This document shows, one piece after another, positions 23,547-36,030 of a stretch of DNA of 64,000 bases (the first letter of the stretch is position 1; every line of letters starts with the position of its first letter). This DNA is from Calendula officinalis (Eukaryota > Streptophyta > Magnoliopsida > Asterales > Asteraceae). Location of the stretch: positions 17,423,501-17,487,500 of the forward strand of contig OY970822.1 of the NCBI GenBank assembly GCA_963853835.1, given 5' to 3'. Below the pieces are notes generated by a model. The model worked only from the letters and a program-made list of their open reading frames with translations. It ran no database searches and had not been told where the DNA came from. The position numbers were made by a program, and so were the translations under genes.

Positions 23547-24026
23547 ATGTCATCATTCGACAGAGGAAAGGAGAGTGCAGATCACAGATCACCCAGCCGC
23601 TATGAGTCCCAGAAACGACGAGACTGGAACACCTTCGGGCAGTACATCAGGAACCAACGGCCTCCTCTTCATATCTCCCACTGCAACAGTAACCATGTCC
23701 TTGACTTCCTCAGGTACTTGGACCAGTTCGGAAAGACTAAAGTTCACTTGCAAGCTTGCATATTTCACGGGCAGCCTGATCCGCCTGCCCCTTGCACCTG
23801 CCCGCTCAGACAGGCTTGGGGCAGCCTGGATGCCCTTATTGGCCGGCTTCGTGCTGCCTATGAGGAAAACGGAGGCTTACCCGAATCAAACCCTTTTGCT
23901 ACCAACGCCATTCGGGTTTACCTGAGAGAAGTTAAGGAATGTCAAGCTAAGGCTAGAGGGATTCCTTACAAGAAGAAGAAGAAATCTAAGGGATCAACCT
24001 CTACAATGTCTCAATTCTCTTCATGA
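23547..24026 (+). CDS. ALOG-domain transcription factor (LSH/G1-like)
   Basis: A single-exon gene of 159 residues. The ALOG domain fills residues 18-142: RYESQKRRDWNTFGQYIRNQ at its start, then HVLDFLRYLDQFGKTKVH, the zinc-ribbon insert with CIFHGQPDPPAPCTCPLRQA, and ALIGRLRAAYEENGG. A KKKKKSKG nuclear-localisation stretch follows at 142-149. Length and layout match Arabidopsis LIGHT-DEPENDENT SHORT HYPOCOTYLS and rice G1-like proteins, nuclear DNA-binding regulators of organ boundaries and meristem or inflorescence development. The ATG at 23547 is the first in the frame, with AAAA before it. A Ser-rich C-terminus ends the protein. The member cannot be fixed, so no symbol is given. No break is seen, and the gene looks functional. 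Confidence 0.93.
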   Translation: MSSFDRGKESADHRSPSRYESQKRRDWNTFGQYIRNQRPPLHISHCNSNHVLDFLRYLDQFGKTKVHLQACIFHGQPDPPAPCTCPLRQAWGSLDALIGRLRAAYEENGGLPESNPFATNAIRVYLREVKECQAKARGIPYKKKKKSKGSTSTMSQFSS

Positions 24027-25061
24027 ATTGTAAGTTTTCTTCTTTTTTCATATATACTCATTAATTGCATTTACTTCATATCATCAACTCACAACTTTAT
24101 TTGAAAATTCTAAGCAACGGATTGAATTTAATTAGTTATATTGTAAACATGCATACATACATCAAGTAGCTAGAGTATGTATGCTGAACTGGCTGCAGCT
24201 AGCTATATATTCAGGTAATTTGTCAATAGTTGTGCCCTAGATAATTAAAATTTAACCCATCTACTGGAGCAAGATCTACAGATCTAACAAAAGATCTGCA
24301 GATAATTATGTTCTTAGTCAACCTGCAACTGATATCATTAATCAGTTATATCTTAATCTGATTTAGCTAATTGAAGCTTAACGTTTGGTAAGTGTATTTG
24401 TAACTTGAAATTGTTCATGTTTTTAATCATATTTGTTCAGGGTCTTCCCGCTTGAATCAAACTGTTTTGTAGTTTTTTTTAGGTTTTTCCTAATTGTTAA
24501 TTAAAGTGTAATATTGATACATACATCTTTTAGATTTGAAAGGAGTTTTAGTTTATTTATAATTACATTTTTATGACTTTTGATACTAACATTAGTTAAT
24601 TCGTTAAGAGATCGATAATATAACGGAAAGTTTTACGCTCAATTAATACAAATCACATTCAAATAGTAATTGTATTCCTTTGTTATAGCAATATGTATGG
24701 AAAATTGAGGTTTATTTAATGCATATCTCATGTTTTCTTTTAGAAATGTTTTCTCCACATTTAAAGTTTTCACTGTCAAAACCCTTCAAATATAAGAGAA
24801 AATCTGAGTTTATAACGTGTACTTCTCATAATTTGGTACTTATTCATATACTATATACAGTTTCGTTCAAAAAAAAAAAAATCACTTCATAATAGATTAA
24901 CATAATACATATTGCGTTTGCGTGTTAAGCTATTTCTTAACTATATGCGTTTTCTTTTTCCTTAAATATCGGTCCACCGGTCGTTTTTTATTAGGATCTG
25001 ATTAAGCTACTTGAGGCTGAATTGAGTCATATATAGTCTATTCAAAAAGTCATTTAATTAC
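24027..25061. other. 3' flank of the ALOG gene, gene-free
   Basis: Holds the presumed 3' UTR. No ORF, RNA gene or element end is recognised. Confidence 0.35.
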
Positions 25062-25184
25062 CACTACGCATTCGCGGCGTTCGTTTTGCTACGAGACGTC
25101 ATCGCCACAAAAACCTTTTTAGGGGGATTTTTAGAGCTTTTGCGGTGAGAATGATGGCCGAAAAAGTCAATTTTTTTTGTAGTG
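25062..25184. mobile_element. Possible small CACTA-type MITE
   Basis: A 123-bp stretch begins CACTACGCATTCGCGGCG and ends TTTTTTTTGTAGTG, so CACTAC faces GTAGTG. GC-rich words inside (TTCGCGGCG, GGCCGAAAAAG) stand out from the AT-rich surroundings. No clean 3-bp target duplication was found. Confidence 0.4.
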
Positions 25185-25375
25185 ATACGGTATAAACCCC
25201 ATATAATCCTTAAATAGTAAGTAATACAGAAACATGATAGAAATGTTTTCCATTTTCTTTTTTTATCTAAATAAATTAAAAGTATGTTGGTTGATATCTT
25301 TAATAGCAGACGAGGAAGTGAAACACATATAAATGATGTCTTTAGGCTTTAATAGTATAGACCCGAAGAATAATA

Positions 25376-25460
25376 CTCCTTCCGTGCCACAAAGAAGTTT
25401 ACATTTCTTTTGGGCATAAATATTTAGGTGATAGTTAGTGGTGGGGTCTTTTATATGGAG
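25376..25460 (+). mobile_element. Truncated Stowaway MITE
   Basis: CTCCTTCCGTGCCACAAAGA after TA, then GGTGATAGTTAGTGGTGGGG, which matches the inner part of the intact MITE at 21139. The right end is missing. Confidence 0.55.
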
Positions 25461-26684
25461 TATGTATTAATGTTAACTTTTGCTACTAAAATGTTACTCG
25501 TATTAAATTGTAAAATTGATTTTTTTGAACATCTTTAACATTAAAAAAACGCTCTAACGAGGAGCTAGGGCGAAAAAGTTACATCAATTGTTCCAAGCTA
25601 AGCTTGAGTTACAAAGCCATTTGGTAAAGTTAATTTTGACTTGTTTACAATTTACATGTATTTAAATCCAATTAAAAGATATAGTCATTACGAGGTCCAC
25701 GAGGCCTGATTTACTACAGTTAATTGGAATGACAAACCTATTTAGTACAAAGGGACGAGTTTAATTTCTCCTCCCAATAGTTCCTATACCACTAGATAAT
25801 TATCATAATCAAATTTATTCATTTCGTTTAATTAAAGGTATTGGCAAATAATTGTCTATAAAATACGTATGCCGTATCATATTTCAACATATATTAACCT
25901 GGCATCTTTCAACTGGGACAATGGACGTCGAGGCAACGTCCCCTTCTACTAAACTTATAGAGTTTTAACGTCCATCTGTATACAAATAGGGTTTACATTT
26001 AATTACCCACCTGAAACAAGTTAGAACAATGTATATATATTCACTCTTAAGGGATCGAGCATTAATACAATTGATGCCAATTAGAAATGTATATTACCAT
26101 CCGTTCATCTGATTGGTAGAAACAAATACGTTACTTTTTTTCACGTATATTCAAGCAAGATCATAGTAAATAATTAACAAAATAAGAAGTTGAATTCATA
26201 ACTAGCATACGTAATATCGAGTCCGTAGCAATTCCACATCATGTCACGTCAGTATTCTATAAACCGCAATTTTCTATAAACTTACATCTCTACTCCTATA
26301 AACTTATTAACCAAGTCTATAATTGAATCCCACAAACTTTATTATCATTATACTCCGTATAATATTTCATAACTTAGTTATTGATGTGAAGTATAAGTTG
26401 ACTGTGTCCATTAGATTATGAGTTCAAATCCTGATACATGTGAACATATAAATTAGATGTCGTTAGAAAATTAACTTAGTTATTTATAATTGTGTCCAAT
26501 ATAGCAATTTATAGAATGAAAAATGGTAATAAATTATTCATATTCATCATTTTTATTTAAGGAAAATAATTGAACATTTCTATTCATTATCAAAAGAGGA
26601 AAATTATTATCTAAACAAATTATAGGTAACTTACTCTGTAGACATTGCATACATTTGTCACAGAAGTTGTTCTACTCTTTGGTG
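25461..26684. other. Gene-free stretch
   Basis: No coding gene or clear element. Near 26398-26445 a GAGTTCAAATCC word recalls a SINE B box, but no A box partner is clear. Confidence 0.3.
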
Positions 26685-26747
26685 AAGTGAGAGGGCAGGC
26701 AATGGCATTAGATATAGGAATAGCTATGCATTTGTCCCTGGCACATT
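26685..26747 (+). ncRNA. Candidate MIR408-like hairpin, possibly decayed
   Basis: The left arm (AAGTG...AGGGCAGGCAATGGCATTAG, 26685-26711) pairs with the right arm (CTATGCATTTGTCCCTGGCA, then CATT, 26724-26747) over about 20 base pairs, with a 3-nt GGC bulge, two one-base bulges and a 12-nt loop. The right arm starts ATGCA and ends TCCCTGGC like plant miR408, but has TTTG in place of the central bases. The left arm, AGGGCAGGCA, resembles the miR408 star strand. I read it as a relative or relic with a deletion in the mature region. The 78-codon ORF over it has no family match. Confidence 0.25.
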
Positions 26748-26759
26748 TTTATAGATTGA

Positions 26760-27359
26760 TGGACGTCATCTGTTACCGATTTTGTGGGCTCTTACTTTTA
26801 TCACTTTTGTCGTTTTACATTGTTTTGGTCAAATTATTTCTTCCTCTTAATCTTTTCAGTAAAAGCCTATATACTACATGACAGGTTGCATTCTCACATC
26901 TATTATTTTCTATAACAAGTTTGAGCAATATTTTGAAAAATGACAACTGAAATCAAATATAAGTTTTTTTTGTTTTATCTAACGGTCGTCCGTTCATGAC
27001 GTGTAACATATCAAGTTTGCATTGATTATGACCTCAATGTCATGAGAAACGTCGTCCCGAGTCTTAGTTTGAGCAATATATATCATCGTCACTGACATCT
27101 TCGAACATTAAAAGGTTTATTAGAATTTAGATTGATCTGACTAAATGGTGATCAAATCAGAGTTTGTTCACCGGTCCCATATTAGGTCCACATCATTTTT
27201 TTCTCTACGGATTAAACACGTGACAAACCCTCGTAGTGGTGAACATACTCACGACCAAAATTGTACAATTTATTTCATGGTTTTTGAGTTTATGGTTCGA
27301 TATCTGAGCTCAAGCCTTCCATGGATACTTGGATTGTTATATTTGAGTTTGAAATTTAT
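26760..27359. other. Gene-free stretch
   Basis: No gene or element recognised. Confidence 0.3.
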
Positions 27360-27376
27360 AGTCTGATTGTTTGTCT

Positions 27377-28292
27377 TATATTTTTGAACGGCATTTGTAT
27401 TAAACTAGCAAGGAGCTAGTAAAAAGAAACAAAGAGAGACAAATTACATATTGTATGGAATACTACTCCAGTCTAACAAATTCAATCTAAATTCCTTATC
27501 TCGACTATTAATCCAAAGGAAAGAAAAATATTTCACATTGTCTCCAAGTAACTCCTTTCTGGGCTTATTGCTTTTGAAAGTCGAGTCATTTCTATGTCTC
27601 CATATGATCCAAAACGCCGATAAAATAACTGCTTCAAAACGCCTCTTGATTGCAATCGAACCATTAATGTAGTTTGAGAGATTGAAGATGTCGATTAAAC
27701 TCGAAGGCTTACCGATAGGGATGTTCCACCAATTTAAAAGCAGATCCCAGATGCTGCTCGCAATAGAGCATGTTAGAAATATGTGGGTCTCGCATTTTCA
27801 AGTCCACCGTCGCAAGACGGACATCTAACAGAGTGGAGATCGATGCCTCTATTATCAAGATTAATTCTAGTTGGAAGTCTTTCGAGTGCAATTCTCTAAG
27901 CTAAAATATTGACCTTGGAAGGAACAAGTTTATTCCACTTAAAGCCATGAGTCGTCATAATCGGATAATTATTCTCGAGCACCTTTTGCCTCAAGTCAGC
28001 GACTCTAAAGTCAGTAGTGGGCCCCATGGTGCAAACCCATCTATCTTCATGCTCCTCGAAAGATGTCAACTGGGCCATCACATTTTGAATATCTTCAAAT
28101 TCCTCTGGTTCATAAGCCCCGATTGGAAGTCTGCGCCAAATCCAACATGGGCGCTCAAGCCCATAATAAAAAGGATTGTGATTAGCCGGCTCAACAGTGG
28201 AGAAGTTGGAATTTAAAATATGTGGCTCATTATCACAACTTGAAATTTGGGGCAGTAGCTTCACAAGTAGAATTAAGCATGTTGACCTCAAC
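27377..28292 (-). mobile_element. 5'-truncated LINE (L1-type) with 17-bp target duplication
   Basis: Flanked by identical AGTCTGATTGTTTGTCT copies at 27360-27376 and 28293-28309. On the minus strand it encodes the last part of ORF2: GLERPCWIWRRLPIGAYEPE, then the zf-RVT region with KWNKLVPSKVNILA, then LPTRINLDNRGID and VRCPSCDGGLE. A stop lies where the family has the Trp of LAWR (27894-27896), and further stops and shifts follow. The 3' UTR ends in CAAAAATATAAG at 27377. The reverse transcriptase core is lost through 5' truncation, normal for LINE insertion. The perfect duplication points to a young insertion of an already defective copy. Confidence 0.9.
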
Positions 28293-28309
28293 AGTCTGAT
28301 TGTTTGTCT

Positions 28310-30330
28310 CTCCATACATTTATGCTTCATTAGTTATACACCAAGCCTAATTAGTTGTTCATTCTTACACCATGCATAAGGTGATTTTAGTAGCATTTAT
28401 ATTGCTTCGTTAGTTGTATCCAATGCTTAATGAGTTGTACATTTGTAAGGATTTATTTTTAATTTTTTCCATTTTAACTATTTTTCTACAACTTTTTCCC
28501 TTTAACTGATGTGTAAATGTTTTGTCTTTGACGTAGATTATCTTTCGAAGGGAAAAAGTCATCCAATTACGACTCTTCAATGGATGGTAATGGCGCTTTA
28601 ATCGTTCAAGACCGATCATTAATACGGATGATGAATTGTTATGTGTGCAACTTTTTTTGTCGTATTAAACTGTCACGTTGTGTAATATTTGAAATTTAGT
28701 ACATGTTCATAGTTTGTCATCACTTTGTAGTATTAAAAATTGTCAATGAAACATGTAAATTTAATGTAATTTTGGAACACGATGGGCAATATTTTTTAAA
28801 TATAAGTTGTTTAAATTATTATTTGTTGTTTTTTTATATTGTTGGGGTAACATGTATAAATATGTTTTTTGAAAAAAAAGGTAAAAGAAAGGCATGGAAT
28901 AAGCTATAAATTTCCAAAATGGGCTAAAACCATTGGAATATGCTGAAAATCCCCAAAATTTTATCGGCTGAAATGAAGTGGTTAACCGAAACTAACCAAA
29001 CTAACGACTTTAATCAAACCTACAACTAACACTAACCGAAATTAGAAAGAAACTCAGTTTGGTGACGGCTGACACATCAGCGCTACATCAATTTTTTCTC
29101 TTCCGACTAAATACATGACAAACCCCGACCAAACCTCTTCGTCTTCGAAATCAACCTCTTCCCTTCCTTTACCGAACGCTTGTTTACCGAACGCTTGTTT
29201 ACCGAACGCTGCTCATCGACGCATCGGGCTTGGGGGCGTAAGAGGTGGGACGTGTCGGTCAAGGGGCGACAACCGGCGAATGGGAAGAGGGGATGCACCC
29301 TTATACGTAAACATAATTTAGCTGGAAAAGTTTAAACAAAAAACTTGAAAATAAATTATTTTTAAAGGTTAAAGAAATCCGAACTCTAAGCTCGAACATA
29401 TAAGGCTATTTGGTTTATCTTTTAGACCCGTTAAAAGTAATTACAATTCTCATAAACCTATCACTATAAGTATTAATAATGTTTAGTTTACTATCAGGTC
29501 GACCCATTCAACTACCTAACTGTGTGCAATATGAATGTTTGCCTGCACATTAACACACAGTCTTTTAAATTTTTAAACATGGTTGTCATCACACACAAAC
29601 CATGATAATCTGATGTGACTCAACTTTTACTCTGTGTTCGAGAGTTTTTTATTAGAAGAAAATATAAGAAGATAAATTTTATAAGAGAAAAGGAGAGATT
29701 TTTAAAATAAAATATTTCTATATTTTGTGTTCTCGATTGGAAAGAAAATAAGAGAAAATAATAATATTTTGTGTTTCTGAATTAGAAAGAGATGAAAAAT
29801 ATTATTAAATTTACAGTTTTTTCCTTAATATGTAAATTTCAAAAGTACAAAATATGGTAACAAATTATAAATCAATTGGTCATTAAATATATCTTGTGAG
29901 GTTTTTTTTTAAAAAGGTTTTGGATTCCAGACTTGTTGGATGCATTCATTAGAAGATAAATAAAGGTGTGGTTTATTCTCTATAAAAGGGAGATAAATTT
30001 GAGGAATGCATACTGTCCGTTTTGATGTCACCGAATGATTTCAATCACTATTAGTAACTTGTCCTTAAGAAAAAAAAAATAGTAACAAATTATATAAATG
30101 GAATTAAAGTTATTTTCCTAATCTGTAACAAAATATCGTATAGCGTTTGCCTTGGTCAACACACACATACATACACGCTAGATTTGAGTCATTTCAAGAA
30201 ACCCTCGATTAAAATTCTGTTTCGTAAAGTACAGAAACCCTTGATGGCTTGGCTTTCTTGAAGGTTGAAGCGCTGTTTAGTTGCGAGAACACCAAATTAA
30301 CATCTCTTTTATTTATATACGATTATTCGA
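28310..30330. other. Gene-free stretch before the nucleolin-like gene
   Basis: No gene recognised. At about 29170-29214 a 15-bp unit (TTTACCGAACGCTTG) is repeated three times. The stretch just before 30331 should be the promoter and 5' UTR of the nucleolin-like gene. Confidence 0.4.
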
Positions 30331-33300
30331 ATGAGTGAATCAAACTCCAAGGTACCGTTCTTCCAGAATTTCTTTTGTTTTTATCTTGCTATTATTCGAA
30401 TGAATCTATTATGTTTGTCAGTTATTCTCACAATGCTCTTTTGGATTTTCGATTTCAGGTTGATTCAGATCCTGCTTCACCCACCACCAATCCAATAAAA
30501 ACTGGTAAATACGCTTCTGGAATTCTGTTGATGCTTATAACATAACAAGGGTTTTAATTCTCACATTATTAGATAATTCTTTCTATTTCTGGGTCGGAAT
30601 TTTGTTTATTTTTATTTATTTATTGTGTTTGGATTGGAGAATGTAGGCAAGAGAGGTACAGAGGATGTTACTGAGCCTTTTGAATTTGTGTATACCAAGA
30701 AGCAGAAGATAGTCAAACAGAACAAGGTTCAATTTTGACCTATTTACCTATGAATTTGTTGACCTAGTAACGGGTCAAATGGTTCAAATCTAAGAATTTG
30801 GCTAAAGTGGGAACATGCCAAATGGTTTGAATGGATTAAAAGTTGGCCAAGGTGTTTTTTAATGCTTACAGCATTTTAATCTATTTGTTTAAATAAAATC
30901 GATTACTATTTCAATAGTGTAGTTTCTTTTAATCATATATAATAATCATATATAAGTCATTATCAATTCATAATAAAATGGTGAAAAGAAATTCGAGTCA
31001 AACCTGTTACCCGACCTACATGTACCGCCCAATTTTGCGTTCTCTTATAAACACTCGATATCAAAGATAACAATACCCTGGAATAGAGTTAGGTCTACAA
31101 ATTATGATAACATTAAGAAAATTTCTGTTTACTCGGTAATTAAATTATTATTTATAGGTTGAAGCTACTTCCTGTATAAATTCAGCAATATCTACACAAG
31201 ATGCAGGGAGAGCTAGCATCTCTAATGAGGATGAAGATCACCAAAAATTAGAAATCCCGCAAATAAGTGTAAGTATAGTTTATGCTCTCATAATTCTAAA
31301 TTATTTTGGTAATGATATCTGACATGCTAATTATTTATTAATTGCGGTTAAATGCTTGATAGGCTTCAACAGCATTTACACAAGATGCAGAGAGAGTGAG
31401 CATCTCTAATGAGTATGATGAACAAGACAGAGATGATGAGGTTTACCAACATTTAGAAAAAATTCCAATAAATCCAAAGATTGTGCTTATGGACAACTTA
31501 AATCTCTCAATTAAAGAAGAAGATGTGTATGTACTTTTCCAATTTTACCCTTTTGTAACTTTATTGAGTATGAACATATCTGACAAGTAGTAATTTTGTA
31601 GAAAAACTTTCTTCAAAATTGTTGGTGAAATTGTTCAAGTGCATTTTGAGATGATAGAGGGTCGTTTTTCGGGTCATGGCCATGTTGAATTCACCACCAC
31701 AGAAGCTGCTCAAGAGGTATAAGCTTGTAGTTTAATGTTTTTTATTAAATTCATGGATAATAATTTTATGTACTAATTTATGTACCAATTCTTGAAATTA
31801 TTTACCATTTTTTTTATAAATAGAGGTAGAAAAATAAAAAACCGGCAGGTTAAATGGGTTTGGATAAGGACATTTGGTTTTATAGTGTGGGTCAAAATGG
31901 GCCGGGTTGACCCGCCGACACCATTAGTTCATCTCTTTATGAATATTTAAAGTTTAAACAATATACCTTTAAAGTAAGGGAAAATGGCATAAGATAACAA
32001 TATACCTTTACACACATTTTCATTTATTTGCTTATATTTTTGTTCGTTATTCACATATTTTCTACCCTGATTCTATCAATATTTTGATGTAATTGTGAGA
32101 AAGTGAATTTGTTAACAACTAGTGACTGTTGTATTCATATACAGGCTCTCAAACTTAACAACAAATTATTACTTGATCATCCAGTGAGACTTAATTTGGC
32201 AACAGAAATGGCTGAACATGAGCATGAGCATGAACATGAACATGAACATGAGCATGAGCATGAACACGAACATGAACACAATACAATCCCTCCTACAACA
32301 GGATCCAAAACTGTGTTTCTTGGAAATTTAAGCTTTTCAATCGAAGAAGACGATGTGTAAGAATTTTACCTCTACTACATATGAAACATTAATCTCTTTG
32401 TCTTAAATGCTTAAAATTTAAGAAAGTTGAATTGTCTAATATACCCTCCTAATAACTCCACTACTGTATATTAAATTTTTTAATTAAAGGCAAGTCAATT
32501 ACAATTAAATTCTAATCATAAAATATTGATTATAAATAATTCAACTTATAGTAGACACAACTCTTCTAAACATATATTATCATATAATATAAGTTATATC
32601 TTAATTAAGTGTTGGGAAAGTACATGTGATCCGAACCTGAAAACGTGTAACATGTCCACAATCGATGAACATCTATATGATTAAGTATATTATATAATAA
32701 ATACAAAGTAAATAACTATCCGGTAGTTTGTATGGGTACAATACTAGTATTTTTTGTAATTTATTTGAATCTGTAGGAGGGATTTCTTCAAAGATGTTGG
32801 TGAAATTGCTACAATACGGTTTGCCATAAGAGATGAACGGTTCTTAGGACATGGGCACGTTGAATTCACCACTGCTGACTCAGCTGAAAAGGTATGATTA
32901 ATGTATTATTTAGCTTTGCTAATTGCTGGTTCGGGTTACTGTTCAAAGTGGGTCATTTTTTGTACTAGTGGAATGGGTAGTTTTGAAACACTTTTTGTCC
33001 AACATTTTTGGAGTTCTTATAATTAGTTTGTGTCGAACATGTATACTAAAGTTATAATAGTTCAATTATAATCTAGCTTATTTGACAAACTTATTTAAGA
33101 TGTTGTTTGCATTGTTTGGCCAAAGTCATAAAAAGGCATTATACTTAAGGTGGTGGTCTGTTTTGGTAATTGTAACTGTTAAGGTCCGTTTCAGTTATTG
33201 CTTGTTTTTAGCTGGTCTATTGGCAAGTGAAGTTTTTATGCCAAAAATTTGTAATTATTAAAGCACACCTTGAAAACTTATAAAAACTTGTAATATTAAC

Positions 33301-34931
33301 CCTTTTCCTTAAAAACCTAAGTTTTTGGATTTACCCATATAACTAGAGATTAATTATAACCTATATTGGCCATTTATTAGTAAATGGGCCAAAATTTGTG
33401 AGAATATTATTCTATTTTCAGGCTCTGAAATTACACAAAGAGATATTGCTAAATCGGCAAGTGACACTTTTATTAGCAAGGGAACGAGGTGCGTACACAC
33501 CACGTAACAGGTATCATAGGCCTGGAAATATTCTTAATTTGTTGAATTATAAAAAATGAATTCTTAACTATTAATAATATAATATATATTCTGAATGTAG
33601 GGTGGATAATCAACAAACAGGAAGTCAAACTCATGGAAAAACCATTTACGTACGGGGATTTGATTCTAGTGGTAGTTTAGAAAATGTATGTTTTTATGTA
33701 AACATGAATTCTTACAAACATATACATTACACTACTTTTATTTGGTATCATTAGAGGTTGCAAAATGGTCGGGTAATTTTTTCAAAGTTTCAGATTAAAT
33801 ATGTTTTTGAGAATAATCTAACTTGTTTTGCTTTTAAGAAGATCCCGAATAGAAGCATTTATAAGTAAATGGGTCGAATTTGCCTCCCTCTAGGTATCCA
33901 CATATTTTTGGTAACGTTTTCATATGTTGCAGGTTAGGAGTGCACTTGAAAAACATTTTGGGAAATGTGGAGAGATTTCACGTTTGTGTATACCGAAAGA
34001 TTATGAGTCTGGGGTTCCTAAAGGGTTTGTATTATTTTTATGTTTTATTAATGAATAAAAATATAACTCAAGGCCTGAATGTGTTGAAAAGGGTTGTTTG
34101 TGCAGGGTTGCCTTTATTGACTTCACAAACAGCAATGGGGTGAGTGAAGCTTTGGGACTTGATGGATCTGAAGTAGGGGGAAAGAGGCTAATTGTTCAGA
34201 AAGCCAGAAATCCAAAACATTCTGATCGTCAAGGAAGTGGCTCAACTGGTGGGTGGGCTAGAGGAAGTGGCTCAGCTGGTGGCTGGGCTAGAGGAAGTGG
34301 CTCAACTGGCGGGTGGGCTAGAGGAAGTGGCTCAACTGGTGGGTGGGCTAGAGAAAGTGGCTCAGCTGGTGGCTGGTCTAGAGGAAGTGGCTCAGCTGGT
34401 GGGTGGGCTAGAGAAAGTGGCTATGATACCCGCTCAGGAGGCAGCTCGCATAGAGAAAGTGGCTCGGGTAGTGGCTGGCATAGGGACAGTGGCTCGGGTA
34501 GAAGTTGGCATAGAGAAATTGGCTATGGTAGTGGGTCGGGTAGAGGAAGTGGGTCGGGCAGAAGTTGGCATAGAGAAATTGGGTTTGGTAGTGGCTCACA
34601 TAAAGAAAGTGGCTCGGGTAGAAGTTTGCATAGAGAAAGTAGCTTTGGTAGTGGCTCGGGTAGAAGTTTGGATAGAGAAGGTGGGTCTGGTACAAGCTGG
34701 CATAGAGAAAGTGGGTCGGGCAGTGGTTGGAATAGAGAAGGTGGTTATGGTAGTGGCTCAGGCAGTGGTTGGAATAGAGAAAGTTGGCATAGAGAAGGTG
34801 GCAGAGATGGTTACGGTCGTGGTGGTAGTTGGGTTAGTCGAAGTGGGTCTAATGGTGGTAGATTTAGCAGCAGCAGCCGAATGGGTGGCAGTTATGGTAG
34901 CAGCAGAAGTAGAGGATTTATTAGGCCATAG
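30331..34931 (+). CDS. Nucleolin-like protein with three RRMs and a Gly/Ser/Trp-rich tail
   Basis: Twelve exons join in frame to 651 residues: 30331-30351, 30459-30504, 30647-30726, 31158-31268, 31363-31526, 31602-31716, 32145-32356, 32777-32891, 33422-33510, 33601-33685, 33933-34024, 34106-34931; all introns are GT-AG. An acidic N-terminus (1-124) precedes RRM1 (125-198, IVLMDNLNLS), eleven Glu-His repeats (203-224), RRM2 (234-308, KTVFLGNLSFSIEEDDV), RRM3 (331-404, KTIYVRGF and GVAFIDFTNS) and a tail of about 245 residues rich in Gly, Ser, Arg and Trp (GSGSTGGWAR decapeptides, then GSGRSWHRE-type units). RRM1 and RRM2 share intron positions, a sign of internal duplication. Nucleolins act in the nucleolus on rDNA chromatin and rRNA processing; that role is inferred. 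The Trp- and His-containing tail differs from a classic RGG tail. Confidence 0.85.
32215..32280 (+). repeat. Coding 6-bp repeat GARCAY x11
   Basis: Eleven tandem hexamers (GAACAT, GAGCAT, GAACAC) encode eleven Glu-His pairs between RRM1 and RRM2. It is a candidate for length variation between individuals. Confidence 0.95.
34233..34412 (+). repeat. Coding 30-bp minisatellite x6
   Basis: The unit GGAAGTGGCTCAACTGGTGG plus GTGGGCTAGA occurs six times in frame and encodes GSGSTGGWAR with S/A and R/E changes. A looser repeat with GGCTCGGGTAGAAGTTGGCA continues to about 34800. Confidence 0.95.
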
Positions 34932-35965
34932 CAAAGCATTCCACTTTAGTAGAAAATCATCCATTTTGTCAAATTTTTATAACTAACCACTTATTCCGAC
35001 TCTTTGGATGTGCATATGTATTTGTTGCCGCGTGATTTGAAGGTGTCTAAGCCCTCTTTTTTTAAGCAAAATGGGAGGCAATTCATATACCTCATCATCT
35101 ACACTCCTAAACAACAACCTTATATATACTCTTAATTCATGTTTATTCTTTTACCCAACCGGCACCGCTTGGGACCGGATTACTAAAATGGTTCTGGCCC
35201 AAATTTTTCTTGAAATCTGGTATCAGGTCAACACCGGGTACAGAATAAATTGGGTCTAAGACCCGAAACCTAAGTTTAATTACTATTTCAGTTATAGTTT
35301 AATAGGTCTTGTTTTTTATATACATATAACAATTATCGTATGATTGAAAACATTTGTTTACATTTATACAAAAATTCCATATTTATTGATTCTACTTTAT
35401 ATTTTGGCACAAGCTCCCTGAAATTGAGAGAGCAACTAAGTTATGGCCATTTACCTCTTTTCTTCGCATAATCTCAGGCTTTAATGAAAAAAGGGTTCGT
35501 TCTTCAACTTTTAAGCTTGCATCACAAATAACCTTCAGTCACTGGTAAAAAAAGAAATATTTTTGATGCAGTAATTCAACCGTTTATTTGGATGCTCTGG
35601 AGACACATCAATGGGACAACCTTTAACGCAACAAAGCCTGATACCGATATGCTAAGCAACACTCAATTAATGCCTTCCTAATTAACCGTTCATTTTTTTC
35701 TGGCTTCCTATTTATAGATGCGCCATTAAAAAGACAAAACATTTAAGCTACAGGATTTTGTGGATAAACCAAACTACAAATATTTACTCCACTTAAAATA
35801 TATACTTTAAGATAGCACCGCACCACATTCAGATGAATAAACCCCAATTCATTCAATATATAACATTTACTCAATAGTGAATAGTATTTTATCAATCAAA
35901 TTCTGGCAGCATTTCAATCTTTTCCTATTTATAAATTGTAGGTGAATACAATGTACTTATGAGAT

Positions 35966-36030
35966 TCTGCCAAAGTGGTAACCAGGTCTATATATGACCA
36001 ATGATATTTTGGTCGAATCCCCGAGCCATT
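35966..36030 (+). repeat. tRNA-derived SINE-like head
   Basis: TCTGCCAAAGTGGTAACC resembles an A box and TTTGGTCGAATCCCCGAGCC a B box, about 35 bp apart, the spacing of a tRNA-derived Pol III promoter. No full tRNA can be folded, and no flanking duplication was found. Confidence 0.4.

Noticed and set aside
23575..23925. 116-codon ORF overlapping the ALOG gene
   Set aside because: Frame shadow; the ALOG frame carries the conserved domain.
26398..26445. GAGTTCAAATCC considered as a SINE B box
   Set aside because: No convincing A box at the right distance and no tail.
26645..26881. 78-codon ORF with a hydrophobic C-terminus
   Set aside because: No family recognised; it lies over the hairpin candidate and looks like chance.
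34192..34986. 264-codon ORF overlapping the nucleolin-like tail in another frame
   Set aside because: Its Val-Ala-Glu repeats are a frame shadow of the 30-bp repeat; the frame continuing from RRM3 is the real one.
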